Positions 42,138 to 50,942 of a DNA stretch of 64,000 nucleotides are shown here, in pieces. A program made the translations under genes and the position numbers. Origin of the DNA: Candidatus Pyrohabitans jungbluthii (GTDB lineage: Archaea > Hydrothermarchaeota > Hydrothermarchaeia > Hydrothermarchaeales > BMS3B); the NCBI GenBank assembly GCA_002010065.2, contig MTMD02000001.1, positions 77,692-141,691 on the forward strand. Direction: 5' to 3'. Numbering within the stretch: the stretch's first letter is position 1; each line of letters starts with the position of its first letter. Under the pieces are notes generated by a model that worked only from the letters and a program-made list of their open reading frames with translations, was not told where the DNA came from and did no database searches.

Positions 42138-43292
42138 TCACTTCTCAAGGATATGAACCACCGCTGTGCCGCCGCTCCCACCAACGTTGTGAGTCAAGCC
42201 CACGTCTGCATCAACCTGGCGCTTGCCTGCTTCGCCTCTGAGCTGTAGCACAATCTCCACCACCTGCGCAACGCCTGTCGCACCCACAGGATGCCCCTTT
42301 GCCTTAAGCCCGCCGGAGGTGTTCACAGGTATACGCCCGCCTATGGCGGTTTCTCCCTCCTCTGTGGCCTTGCCTCCCTTGCCAATTTCCACGAAACCCA
42401 GCCCTTCAATGGCAAGAATCTCACCTATTGTAAAAGCGTCGTGAACCTCCGCAACCTGAATATCGCGTGGCTCGCGCTTTGCCCTCGCGTAGGCTTCTTT
42501 GGCGGCGTTAACCGTGGCGTCAGTGACGGTTATCTTCTTCCTGTCGTGGAGCGCGATTGTGCTCGAGGCTTGGCCGCTGCCAGTGATGTAAACAGGGTTG
42601 TCCACAAATTCGCGCGCCTTCTCCTCGCTAGCTAAAACAACGCACGCGGCGCCGTCGGTTATAGGAGAGCAGTCCAGCAGACGCAGAGGGTCGGCGACGA
42701 GAGGCGAGCGCAGCACATCTTCGACGGTAATCTTGGAGTGGAACTGCGCATAGGGGTTGTGTATGGCATTCTCGTGGTTCTTCACTGCCACCATGGCGAG
42801 CTGCTCTCTGGTTGTGCCGTACTCATGCATATGCCGCCTTGCGATGAGCGCATATAAGCCAGGGAAGGTCATCCCCATGAAGGCCTCCCACTCGCTGTCG
42901 CTGGCTGTAGCTAGAGTCTGAGTGGTCTTCTCAGTAACCACATCGGTCATCTTTTCTACGCCTCCCACAACCACGATGTCGTGGAAGCCTGAAAGTATGG
43001 ACATAACTCCCTGGCGTATCGCTAATCCGCCTGAGGCGCACGCAGCTTCGACACGCGTCGCAGGAATTGGCGTTAAGCCAGCGTGGTCAGCAATTAAGCA
43101 GGAGATGTGCTCCTGATCCACGAAGCGCCCGCCTGACATGTTGCCCACGTAGATCGCCTCGACATCTTTGCCATCTATGCCAGCGTCATTAATCGCCATA
43201 GCGCCAGCTTCAACAAACAGCTGGGAGAAGCTGGTCTCCCAGAGTTCACCGAACTTTGTCAGCCCTACCCCTATAACAGCAACTCTCTTCAT
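42138..43292 (-). CDS. Acetyl-CoA C-acetyltransferase (archaeal thiolase of the HMG-CoA synthase complex)
   Basis: Condenses two acetyl-CoA to acetoacetyl-CoA. The 384 residues carry the nucleophile region [59 protein letters not shown] with the catalytic His, and [14 protein letters not shown] at the end. Classed as thiolase rather than SCP2 lipid carrier because of the operon. Confidence 0.94.
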   Translation of the reverse strand: MKRVAVIGVGLTKFGELWETSFSQLFVEAGAMAINDAGIDGKDVEAIYVGNMSGGRFVDQEHISCLIADHAGLTPIPATRVEAACASGGLAIRQGVMSILSGFHDIVVVGGVEKMTDVVTEKTTQTLATASDSEWEAFMGMTFPGLYALIARRHMHEYGTTREQLAMVAVKNHENAIHNPYAQFHSKITVEDVLRSPLVADPLRLLDCSPITDGAACVVLASEEKAREFVDNPVYITGSGQASSTIALHDRKKITVTDATVNAAKEAYARAKREPRDIQVAEVHDAFTIGEILAIEGLGFVEIGKGGKATEEGETAIGGRIPVNTSGGLKAKGHPVGATGVAQVVEIVLQLRGEAGKRQVDADVGLTHNVGGSGGTAVVHILEK

Positions 43293-43295
43293 ACT

Positions 43296-44336
43296 CTACA
43301 CCTTTATCTTCTTCCTGAGCTTTACATATGTCGCGTAGTCAATGTACTCCTTGCGTGCGATGAATTCCTCAACGCCCGGCGCCAGGCTTCGCTTCTCCTC
43401 TATCGCGTCCTCGACCACTACGGCGAAGGCATCGCTGCCTGCGCCTGAACCGAAGGAGGTTACCAGGATTCTATCCCCTGGCTTTGCTATATCCAGCACC
43501 TTCGCAAACCCGAGCAGGGAAGAACCTGAGTAGGTGTTGCCTATCCTGTCCACGAGTATACCTGGCTCCACCTGCTCAGAGGTGAAGCCCAGCTTCTTCG
43601 CCACAACGCGGGGAAACTTACCGTTGGGCTGGTGGAAAACGGCGTAATCAAAATCCTTGGGCTCGAGTCCAAGCTGTGCCATAAGCCCATGGGCAGCGCT
43701 GTAAACGTGCTTGAAGTAAGCGGGCAAACCCGTGAAACGCCCTCCATGTCGGGGGTATGCCTGCCCCTCGCGACGCCAGAAGTCGGGCGTATCTGTGGTG
43801 TAGGAGTAGGTAGCCTCTATGCTCGCAACAAGCTTATCCCTGCCTATAACGAATGCAGCACCACCAGCGGCGGCGGTGTACTCGAGTGGATCTCCCGGCG
43901 CTCCCTGCGCAGTGTCGGCACCTATGGCCAAGCCGTAGTCTATCATGCCAGAAGCAACAAGACCCATGCACGTCTGCACGCCGGCGGTGCCAGCCTTGCA
44001 TGCGAACTCATAGTCGGCGGCGGTTAGGTCAGGCGTAGCCTGTATCGCCGCCGCAACAATAGTTGCAGTCGGCTTAACCACATATGGGTGGCTCTCCGAG
44101 CCGACGTATATCGCCCCTAGCTTCTTAGCATCTATCTGCGCTCGCTTTAGCGCATTTCGCGCAGCTTCTACGGCGATAGTGGCGGCATCTTCATCCAGGG
44201 CTGGGACAGCCTTCTCGGCAATCTTGAGAGAGGCTTTTATAACCTCGGCGTTGCCACCCCAAACTCGGGCTATCTCCTCAACCTTTATCCTGTACCTTGG
44301 GATGTAAACCCCATAACCTGTAATACCAACCTTCAC
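43296..44336 (-). CDS. Hydroxymethylglutaryl-CoA synthase
   Basis: Makes HMG-CoA for archaeal lipid synthesis. The 346 residues match archaeal [24 protein letters not shown], the catalytic Cys in [32 protein letters not shown]-type His in [20 protein letters not shown] and [16 protein letters not shown]. It is followed 3 bases later by the thiolase. HMG-CoA reductase is not in the window. Confidence 0.96.
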   Translation of the reverse strand: MKVGITGYGVYIPRYRIKVEEIARVWGGNAEVIKASLKIAEKAVPALDEDAATIAVEAARNALKRAQIDAKKLGAIYVGSESHPYVVKPTATIVAAAIQATPDLTAADYEFACKAGTAGVQTCMGLVASGMIDYGLAIGADTAQGAPGDPLEYTAAAGGAAFVIGRDKLVASIEATYSYTTDTPDFWRREGQAYPRHGGRFTGLPAYFKHVYSAAHGLMAQLGLEPKDFDYAVFHQPNGKFPRVVAKKLGFTSEQVEPGILVDRIGNTYSGSSLLGFAKVLDIAKPGDRILVTSFGSGAGSDAFAVVVEDAIEEKRSLAPGVEEFIARKEYIDYATYVKLRKKIKV

Positions 44337-44350
44337 GCTGCCTCACCTTC

Positions 44351-45058
44351 TCAGCTTGTCTTTCTTCTAAGCTCTCTTATTAACTCATCGCTGCTCTCAT
44401 GATGGGAGAGTATCACGGGTATGCGCTCCTTCTCGGCTATTTTAACGCCCAGCGCGTCGACGCTCTTCAGCCCGTGGAGCACTACCACGCCTGGCTTTAT
44501 TGTGGATACGCGTATTGCTATGAAGGGCGACCTGCCGCTGCTAACGCGGGTAAACACCAGCGCCCGCTCAGAGGTTAGCCCGTATATCTTCAGGAACTCT
44601 TCCGCTGAAAGCTCGAGTATAGCGCGGGGAGAGTCGAGGACTGTGTAGCCGTAGATGTACTTGTCCAGAAGCTCTTTGTTGGCGACCACCTCGCCCGCTA
44701 CCACATCTACGAGTTGAGAAGCGCGCATAGGCGTGGCAAACTCGCGTATGTCGAGAATTGCGTCGGTTTTAATTTCGTTGCCCAGCATGCGCTCATACGC
44801 GCGGAGCACCTTGGAGCCGCGCTGCTCGTCAAGCGTAACAAGTGCCTCCACTATGCGCTTCACCACCGCTACGCCAGGAGAACGGCGACGCCCGCTCTCA
44901 TAGTCGCTTATTACAGAGGTACTGACCCCGAGTGCCTCTGCAAGCTCCTTCTGGGTGACGCCAAACACTTCGCGCCACTTCTTTAGGGTCATCGCCGGCT
45001 TTGAGGAGAGCACTACCTCGCCAGCGATTTTCACAGAAAGTTCCTCGCGCACACCCAT
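44351..45058 (-). CDS. XRE-type HTH regulator (COG1709-like)
   Basis: A 235-residue regulator. The HTH is at about residues 25-75: LKKWREVFGVTQKELAEALG, VSTSVISDYESGRRRSPG. The C-terminal 150 residues (YTVLDSPRAILELSAEEFLK, GRSPFIAIRVSTIKPGVVVL-HGLKSVD) are an archaeal ligand-binding-like domain. It lies 14 bases before HMG-CoA synthase, and in archaea this family often accompanies that gene, so it may control isoprenoid precursor supply. Confidence 0.88.
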   Translation of the reverse strand: MGVREELSVKIAGEVVLSSKPAMTLKKWREVFGVTQKELAEALGVSTSVISDYESGRRRSPGVAVVKRIVEALVTLDEQRGSKVLRAYERMLGNEIKTDAILDIREFATPMRASQLVDVVAGEVVANKELLDKYIYGYTVLDSPRAILELSAEEFLKIYGLTSERALVFTRVSSGRSPFIAIRVSTIKPGVVVLHGLKSVDALGVKIAEKERIPVILSHHESSDELIRELRRKTS

Positions 45059-45088
45059 GTCATCGCCTTGCTTTCATTGCTCATTCGC

Positions 45089-45096
45089 CTATATAA
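45089..45096 (-). promoter_or_regulatory. TATA box of the regulator-HMGS-thiolase-DUF35 operon
   Basis: Minus strand CCGAAATTGTTATATAGG gives a BRE-like CCGAAA and a TTATATAG box about 35 bases before the ATG. Confidence 0.6.
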
Positions 45097-45196
45097 CAAT
45101 TTCGGCAAAAGGAATATGCTAGAACGGCGATTGCCTTACTTGCAGAAAATGAGGGTTATATTTATGTTGTTAACTTTCAAGATTTTTCAGCTTTTC

Positions 45197-45270
45197 GGGG
45201 CTGTAGGGTAGCCTGGTCATCCTCGCGGCTTCGGGAGCCGTGGACCCCAGTTCAAATCTGGGCAGCCCCA
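45197..45270 (+). tRNA. tRNA-Pro (anticodon CGG)
   Basis: Acceptor GGGGCTG pairs with CAGCCCC, discriminator A; anticodon arm GCGGC-TTCGGGA-GCCGT gives CGG; T-arm CCCAG-TTCAAAT-CTGGG. No intron, CCA not encoded. GGTTATATTTATG about 40 bases upstream is a possible TATA element. Confidence 0.95.
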
Positions 45271-45274
45271 TCCA

Positions 45275-45296
45275 GGGGAGGGGAATACCCCTCCCC
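45275..45296 (+). other. Perfect 9-bp hairpin after tRNA-Pro
   Basis: GGGGAGGGG-AATA-CCCCTCCCC begins four bases after the tRNA and is only weakly followed by T (TTAGG), so it does not look like an ordinary intrinsic terminator. It may be a processing or stabilising structure. The rest of 45297-45406 shows no gene I can support. Confidence 0.5.
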
Positions 45297-45406
45297 TTAG
45301 GTTAACCCCACCCCGACAGGGATACGTGGGAAAATCACTATGGAAACATGGCGGTATCGTAAGATAGTCTCGTCATGCAACCCGAGAGCAACTGACCGCA
45401 CTGCCC

Positions 45407-45724
45407 TTACTTATAATACCCCCACTCCCTCTTGGGTCCAAAGCTGCGGATTCCAAACTTCAACAGCTGTATTCTGAGGCGCAGAGCATAGTCAGAGCTT
45501 ATCTCGCCGCGCTTCTCCAGGTATCTTATAATCTCCATGCCCTCCTCTTCGGTGCTGCACCTGTTCAAAAAGTCGATTACACCCGGGTTATAACCTTTAA
45601 ATCTGTCCTTTACTTCCTCATTCTGAGACTCTCTTTCAACCTTTATCCTGATAAAATTGCTCTCCTCTATCTCCTTGGCCAGGTTTGGATACTTCCTCTT
45701 AAACTCCTCATTGTACTCTATCAT
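45407..45724 (-). CDS. DUF2095 family protein
   Basis: A 105-residue archaeal protein of unknown function: MIEYNEEFKRKYPNLAKEIE, GYNPGVIDFLNRCSTEEEGM and EIIRYLEKRGEISSDYALRL-RIQLLKFGIRSFGPKREWGY match my memory of DUF2095. Helical, soluble. No operon partner: the next gene upstream is a surface protein read in the same direction 26 bases away. Confidence 0.78.
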   Translation of the reverse strand: MIEYNEEFKRKYPNLAKEIEESNFIRIKVERESQNEEVKDRFKGYNPGVIDFLNRCSTEEEGMEIIRYLEKRGEISSDYALRLRIQLLKFGIRSFGPKREWGYYK

Positions 45725-45750
45725 CCCTTACACCACAAACTTACTGCCAT

Positions 45751-47604
45751 TCATCTCCTCGTAATAGATTCCTCCAATTCCTCCCTGGGAAGGCGCATGC
45801 GCTGCTTTAAAGCTTTTGCTATTTTATAAATAAGAAAGGCTGCAACACTCATCGCAATTAAGACCACGAAGAAAAAGATCGCCGGCGATAGACCAAAGAT
45901 CCTCTTTATCAGCTTCGCCTCCACGCTTGTGCTTCGCCCTGAGAAAACCTCAACCTCGGTTTCGTAGGGCATGTAACCAGCCTTCTCCAGCCTCACCCTG
46001 TACCTTCTAGGCGGAAGGTAAAGCTCCGCGTCTGTGGTTGCGACACGCTCACCATCGATATAGACTTCAGCACCTGTAGGGATGGAGCTAACCACAAGAA
46101 GACCCTTTTCCACCTCCTCCCTGTAAACATCAAAAGTAACCTCATCGCTGGCGGTGCTCTTCCCATCACTAACCTCGGCGCGTAGCATGTAGCTCCCAGC
46201 CTCAAAGGATGAGACATCCAGCCTGTAGCTTCCTTCAGCTTCGCTCCCCTGGTAGAGTGTGGTTACTCCCTTAGTGGAAATAAGCTCTATCCTCACAGTG
46301 AGAGGGTCTCCATCAGCATCCTGAGCAACCCACCTCACCTCAACCTCGCCCGAAGCTTTTGCTCCATTAGCTGGTGAGACTATCTCAACCTCGGGGGGAG
46401 TGTTCTTTCTCTCTTCTTCCTCACGTACCTCCTGCTTCTGCGGCTGTTGTGTAACGTCGACACGCCAGCTCACCACCACCTCACTGAAAGGCGCTGAGAC
46501 AATGCACTCCACAACGCCAGAACCAAGCTTCGCTGTATAGGTGAATTCGCTATCCCGCGAAACGTCTATGCCATTGAAACGCCAAAGGTAGCTCACCTTC
46601 AGCTCGTCGGTGTGCTCCGCCTCAACGCCAAAACGAACCTCCTCACCCGGCTTTACTGTGAGCTTCTCAGAGGTTGGATGCCGGGAGAGCACCTTAAGTG
46701 CGCTATCCACATTGCCCAGAAAAATCATTGGTTCAATCTTGTAGTGGCGAAGCACATCTTGGGTGCGCAGCCCCTGAGTGGTGCCGTATGTATAGCCTGG
46801 CTCATACCTCATTAACCTGAGTCTGGTCTCGTAGTAGGCGTACTCCACCCCAACAAGCTCGTCCCTGCCATCGCCGTCAACATCTCCAGCGAGCAAGGCT
46901 GCAAAAGGCTGTGTATATTTTGCCTCCCCTATTTTGTTAAGCTTCTCTGTCAAATCGCGGATGTAGGAGGTGTCGTAAAGAAAGATGGTTAGCCTCGTCT
47001 CATATGGCAAAGCCTGGATGGCGATGAGTTCATCTATACCATCACCGTTAATGTCGCCAGCGAGCCAGTTCTCAAGGGACTCGCGGTACTTGAGCATGTC
47101 CAGCTGGCGCAGCTTCTCTGTTATCCCCCGGGAATACTCAGGATCATAGGTGTAAAGGTAGATCTCTGTCCATGCAACCTTGGGCTGAATAAGGATAAGC
47201 TCATCCACACCATCGCCATTGACGTCGCCGGCTAGCCACCTTCCTGCTTCGCTACCATGGCGTGCAACGTCGAGGCGTAGCAGCTTATTTTCATCCCTGT
47301 CGTAGCGGTATATCTCAAGCTTGGAGCCCTGCGCCTCCCTCACCACCTTTATAAGCTCGTCTATGCTATCTCCGTCAACATCACCTGTGAAAAAGTTCGC
47401 CCAGTATGGCAACTCCACCACTGCCTTCTTCTCTAAACCATAGTTGTTGCCATAGGCATAGCCACTTTTGTACTGGAAAAATGAAAGCTCCATTCCCGTG
47501 GTGGTGTTAACCGCGATTACAACCTCATCCACAGGGTAGGAGGGAAGCGCATGGAGATGCGCGAAGGTGAGCAGTATCGCCAGTGTCACTATGAGCCAGC
47601 GCAT
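45751..47604 (-). CDS. Surface protein with FG-GAP/VCBS-like repeats, Ig-like and PEGA domains
   Basis: A 617-residue cell-surface protein. Signal peptide (WLIVTLAILLTFAHLHALP), five FG-GAP-like repeats with Ca-binding loops (GDVDGDSIDELIK, GDVNGDGVDELIL, GDINGDGIDELIA, GDVDGDGRDELVG), two Ig-like regions (about 320-400 and 410-500), a PEGA domain (GLLVVSSIPTGAEVYIDGER, about 505-575) and a C-terminal anchor (AIFFFVVLIAMSVAAFLIYK). The ATG at 47604 suits a TATA box 25 bases upstream (leaderless). Role probably adhesion or sensing. Confidence 0.82.
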   Translation of the reverse strand: MRWLIVTLAILLTFAHLHALPSYPVDEVVIAVNTTTGMELSFFQYKSGYAYGNNYGLEKKAVVELPYWANFFTGDVDGDSIDELIKVVREAQGSKLEIYRYDRDENKLLRLDVARHGSEAGRWLAGDVNGDGVDELILIQPKVAWTEIYLYTYDPEYSRGITEKLRQLDMLKYRESLENWLAGDINGDGIDELIAIQALPYETRLTIFLYDTSYIRDLTEKLNKIGEAKYTQPFAALLAGDVDGDGRDELVGVEYAYYETRLRLMRYEPGYTYGTTQGLRTQDVLRHYKIEPMIFLGNVDSALKVLSRHPTSEKLTVKPGEEVRFGVEAEHTDELKVSYLWRFNGIDVSRDSEFTYTAKLGSGVVECIVSAPFSEVVVSWRVDVTQQPQKQEVREEEERKNTPPEVEIVSPANGAKASGEVEVRWVAQDADGDPLTVRIELISTKGVTTLYQGSEAEGSYRLDVSSFEAGSYMLRAEVSDGKSTASDEVTFDVYREEVEKGLLVVSSIPTGAEVYIDGERVATTDAELYLPPRRYRVRLEKAGYMPYETEVEVFSGRSTSVEAKLIKRIFGLSPAIFFFVVLIAMSVAAFLIYKIAKALKQRMRLPREELEESITRR

Positions 47605-47626
47605 AATTAAAGTAGAGCCGGACACA

Positions 47627-47668
47627 TATATAAGGTTTGACGGTTTATCTGACGGTTAAACTTAAATA
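47627..47668. promoter_or_regulatory. Divergent TATA boxes: surface protein (minus) and MoxR operon (plus)
   Basis: Minus: TTATATA at 47627-47633, 25 bases from the leaderless ATG. Plus: TTAAATA at 47662-47668, start expected near 47690. Between them GACGGTTTATCTGACGGTTAAA repeats GACGGTT twice at 11-base spacing, a possible regulator site. Confidence 0.5.
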
Positions 47669-47744
47669 TCCCTTTGAACCATTTTGATGACGGTGGTTTT
47701 AGTGCTGCGTCTTGGCACACCTGAGCAAAACTGGAGGTATAGCC

Positions 47745-48560
47745 ATGGTTGAGAGTAAGACACTCAAGGTTGAGGAGTACATAATAACAGAAGAGCCCTA
47801 CTACGAGCCCGTGGGCAATGAGATTGAGATTTTTGAAGCCGCTTACAAGAACAAGCTCCCTGTTATGCTTAAAGGTCCCACCGGCTGCGGTAAGACCCGC
47901 TTCATGCAGTACATGGCATGGAAGCTTAAGCGCCCCCTAATTACCGTATCCTGTCACGACGACCTGACCTCGAGCGACCTGGTGGGACGCTACCTTGTTA
48001 AAGGCGGAGAGACCGAGTGGGTGGACGGCCCGCTTACCCGTGCGGTTAAGGTTGGTGCTATCTGCTACCTCGACGAGATTGTAGAGGCAAGAAAGGACAC
48101 CACCGTTGTGATTCACCCGCTCACCGACGACAGGCGAATTTTACCAATAGAGAAGAGGGGCGAGATAATTAAGGCGCCGGATGAGTTCCTTCTCGCTATC
48201 TCCTACAACCCGGGTTACCAGAGCGTGCTTAAAGATCTGAAGCACTCCACCAGGCAGCGCTTCGTAAGCATAAACTTCGACTACCCGCCCAAGGAGCTGG
48301 AGAAGAAGATAGTCATGAAGGAGAGCGGAGTAGATGAAGAAACTGCTGAGGCGCTGGTAACGCTTGGCGAGAAGATACGCAACCTCAAGGACAAAGGCTT
48401 AGAAGAAGGCGCAGGTACCAGACTGCTCATCTACGCGGGTCAGCTAATAAAGGAAGGCATCGAGCCAGCACAAGCGGCGGAAATAGCGATGGCAAACCCG
48501 ATTACAGACGACGCCGACATGCTCCGCGCTATTAGAGAGCTCATAACCACTGTATTCTAG
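47745..48560 (+). CDS. MoxR-type AAA+ ATPase (CbbQ/NirQ/NorQ group)
   Basis: A 271-residue AAA+ ATPase of the CbbQ/NorQ type that, with a VWA partner, remodels or activates enzymes. Walker A is [12 protein letters not shown] (K50), pore/sensor motifs [20 protein letters not shown], Walker [21 protein letters not shown], and the C-terminal [20 protein letters not shown] with the Arg finger typical of CbbQ. GGAGGT precedes the ATG at 47745. Directly followed by the VWA gene and a thermosome gene. Confidence 0.92.
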   Translation: MVESKTLKVEEYIITEEPYYEPVGNEIEIFEAAYKNKLPVMLKGPTGCGKTRFMQYMAWKLKRPLITVSCHDDLTSSDLVGRYLVKGGETEWVDGPLTRAVKVGAICYLDEIVEARKDTTVVIHPLTDDRRILPIEKRGEIIKAPDEFLLAISYNPGYQSVLKDLKHSTRQRFVSINFDYPPKELEKKIVMKESGVDEETAEALVTLGEKIRNLKDKGLEEGAGTRLLIYAGQLIKEGIEPAQAAEIAMANPITDDADMLRAIRELITTVF

Positions 48561-48570
48561 GGTAGCGAAT

Positions 48571-50934
48571 ATGGCGAGCTTTGAAGACGTACGGAGCAAT
48601 CTGTTCAAGATTCTGGGGCAGACATCCTTTGGCGAGGACGTAATGGATGTGCGCTTCACGGGCTTTCACTATGCCCGTGGGCTGCGCAGCATAGACGAGG
48701 CAGTGCCAGCGCTGATGGAGCTGCCCAACGACGTGCTGAGGGAGATCTACAGGCAAGGGGAGAAGCTGGCGAAGCGCGACAAGGAGATGGCATTCAACTT
48801 CTTCATGACCGCCCCGGACGCGGTGACCCACTTTAGCCTCGAGGACCTCAAAAAGTGGGTGGAGATGGGCTTAGAGCTGGCGGACGCGTACGGCGTCGTA
48901 CCAGCGCGCAACTTCTTCAAGGGTATTACCAGGGAGACCATTGAGAAGATCCACTCCCATGGACTTGAGTTTAAAGATGTGGCAAGGATAATGGAGATAT
49001 ACATCAACGCGCTGAGCGGTGACCAGCTGGCGGTGCAGGAGGACGTCACAAGCTACACAGATACGCGCGTAGTTTACCTGCCCCAGAAGGTGGAAGAATT
49101 TGAGAACAATGAGCTCAACTTTAAGGTTTACAAGGTGATAGCGGCGCATCGCTACGCTCAGAAGCGCTACCGCAGCCTTGAGCCAAATCTGAAGCGCATT
49201 GAGGATGTTGTAAACGAAATTCAGCAGAAGTACGGGCGCAGCATCTCCGACACCCGCGAGGGGCTGGAGAACTTTATATACCTCTTCCCGGAGGAGCAGC
49301 TTGCTTTAGATATTTTCAGCATAGTGGAGAATGCACGGGTGGAGAGAAATCTGCGCAAGGAGTTTAAAGGCATAGCCCGAGACATGGACATGCTTTTAGA
49401 GCGGGAGTGGGAGCGCCGTCCCAGCTTTTCAAAGCTGAGCGATAAGGAGGCGGTGCTGGAAGCGCTGATGCAGCTCCTGACCTACGGGAAGCTTAAAGAG
49501 GGTCTAAACCCCAGCTTAGAGGAGATAGCGCGTAAAGCCTACGAGATAGTAAAGGAGATGCTGGAAAAGGAGCGCCCGACCGTTGAGGACAGCTGCATCG
49601 CCACCTATAAGATTTACGAGCTTATTGAGGAAAAGCTCTTCGGCACACCATACAACCGCTTCAACGACATAGCATTTAGAGGCGTTATTAAGCCAGAGCA
49701 GGTAACCGCAGGCTTGAGAAAGACCAAGAAGGAGATGGCAGAGAAGCTGGAGTCGCTGCTGGAGGATCTGAATATAGAGAAGCCTCCAGATATAGACAGC
49801 ATGATTCAGCATGCAATGAATGAGGTGCCCGATCCCCTCGCCTATGGCGCGCCTCTCGATTTTCTCTTCCGCCTTGGCTTGGAGATCCCCGAGGAGATAC
49901 AGGAGGAGATCCTGCGCGAGATAGAGAAGATACTCGGCGAGCTGGGTGAGATCGACGCCAGCATGCTGATGAAGGTTCTGGACAGCGCTGGCAGGAAGAT
50001 AAGGGCAAACATCCAGGCTAAGGTTACCGAGTTCCAGGTGGAGCTTACTGAGGAGGACAAGCAGGGGGCCTTCCTCTACGACGAGTGGGATTACAAGGTG
50101 GGGAACTACCGCGCTGCGTGGTGTGCCCTGAAGGAGAAAATGATGCACAAGGGCAGCGATAAGTTCGTGGAGAAGACGCTGCAGAAGCACGCAGGCTTGG
50201 TGTCGCTTATAAAGCGTCAGTTTGAGATGATGCGCCCCGACTACAAACGGCTCTTCAAGCAGATGTACGGCGAGGAGATAGACCTGGACGCCTTCGTCGA
50301 AGCTTTTGCTGACATTAAGGCAGGCGTAACACCCAGCGACAAGCTGTACATAAAGATCGACAAGAAGGAGCGCGATATCGCTGTTGCCTTCCTCGTGGAC
50401 TTGAGTGGCTCAACCACCGGCTGGGTTATTGAGACTGAGAAGGAAGCTCTCGTGTTGATGTGCGAGGCGCTTGAAATTCTCGATGACAAGTATGCGATCT
50501 TCGGCTTCTCAGGTAAAACGCGCAAGCAGTGCGACTTTTACATAATAAAGCGCTTCGATGAGCCATACGACGAAGAAGTTAAGCAACGTATCGCCGGCAT
50601 GGATGCCTTTGACTACACGCGAATGGGGCCGCCGATACGCCACGTTACCAAAATACTCGAGGAGACGCCGGCTAAGATCAAGCTGCTTATAGTGCTCAGC
50701 GACGGCAAACCCGAGGACTTCGATGAATACAAGGGGGACCACGGCATAGAGGATACAAAGAAGGCGCTCATCGAAGCAAAGAGGAAGCACATCCGCCCCT
50801 TCTGCATCACCATAGACACCGAGGCGAGGGACTATATACAGCGCATGTTTGGTGAGATTGGCTACATTATTCTCGACGACGTTGCAAAGCTGCCCAGAAA
50901 GCTTCCGGAGATATACAGGAGGCTCACCACCTGA
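48571..50934 (+). CDS. VWA-domain protein, CbbO/NorD-like partner of the MoxR ATPase
   Basis: A 787-residue protein: about 580 helical, charged residues and a C-terminal von Willebrand A domain with an intact metal site (D610-L-S612-G-S614 in FLVDLSGSTTGW; the distal acid in LIVLSDGKPEDFDEYKGDHG). The N-terminal region has SIVENARVERNLRKEFKGIA, similar to NorD/CbbO. It should dock on the MoxR ring and recruit a client. Client unknown; the operon's chaperonin suggests a folding or activation pathway. Confidence 0.88.
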   Translation: MASFEDVRSNLFKILGQTSFGEDVMDVRFTGFHYARGLRSIDEAVPALMELPNDVLREIYRQGEKLAKRDKEMAFNFFMTAPDAVTHFSLEDLKKWVEMGLELADAYGVVPARNFFKGITRETIEKIHSHGLEFKDVARIMEIYINALSGDQLAVQEDVTSYTDTRVVYLPQKVEEFENNELNFKVYKVIAAHRYAQKRYRSLEPNLKRIEDVVNEIQQKYGRSISDTREGLENFIYLFPEEQLALDIFSIVENARVERNLRKEFKGIARDMDMLLEREWERRPSFSKLSDKEAVLEALMQLLTYGKLKEGLNPSLEEIARKAYEIVKEMLEKERPTVEDSCIATYKIYELIEEKLFGTPYNRFNDIAFRGVIKPEQVTAGLRKTKKEMAEKLESLLEDLNIEKPPDIDSMIQHAMNEVPDPLAYGAPLDFLFRLGLEIPEEIQEEILREIEKILGELGEIDASMLMKVLDSAGRKIRANIQAKVTEFQVELTEEDKQGAFLYDEWDYKVGNYRAAWCALKEKMMHKGSDKFVEKTLQKHAGLVSLIKRQFEMMRPDYKRLFKQMYGEEIDLDAFVEAFADIKAGVTPSDKLYIKIDKKERDIAVAFLVDLSGSTTGWVIETEKEALVLMCEALEILDDKYAIFGFSGKTRKQCDFYIIKRFDEPYDEEVKQRIAGMDAFDYTRMGPPIRHVTKILEETPAKIKLLIVLSDGKPEDFDEYKGDHGIEDTKKALIEAKRKHIRPFCITIDTEARDYIQRMFGEIGYIILDDVAKLPRKLPEIYRRLTT

Positions 50935-50942
50935 ATGGGGAG

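Noticed and set aside
45340-45476. Plus-strand frame beginning METWRYRKIV after tRNA-Pro
   Set aside because: No promoter or ribosome site, and most of it is antisense to the DUF2095 gene.
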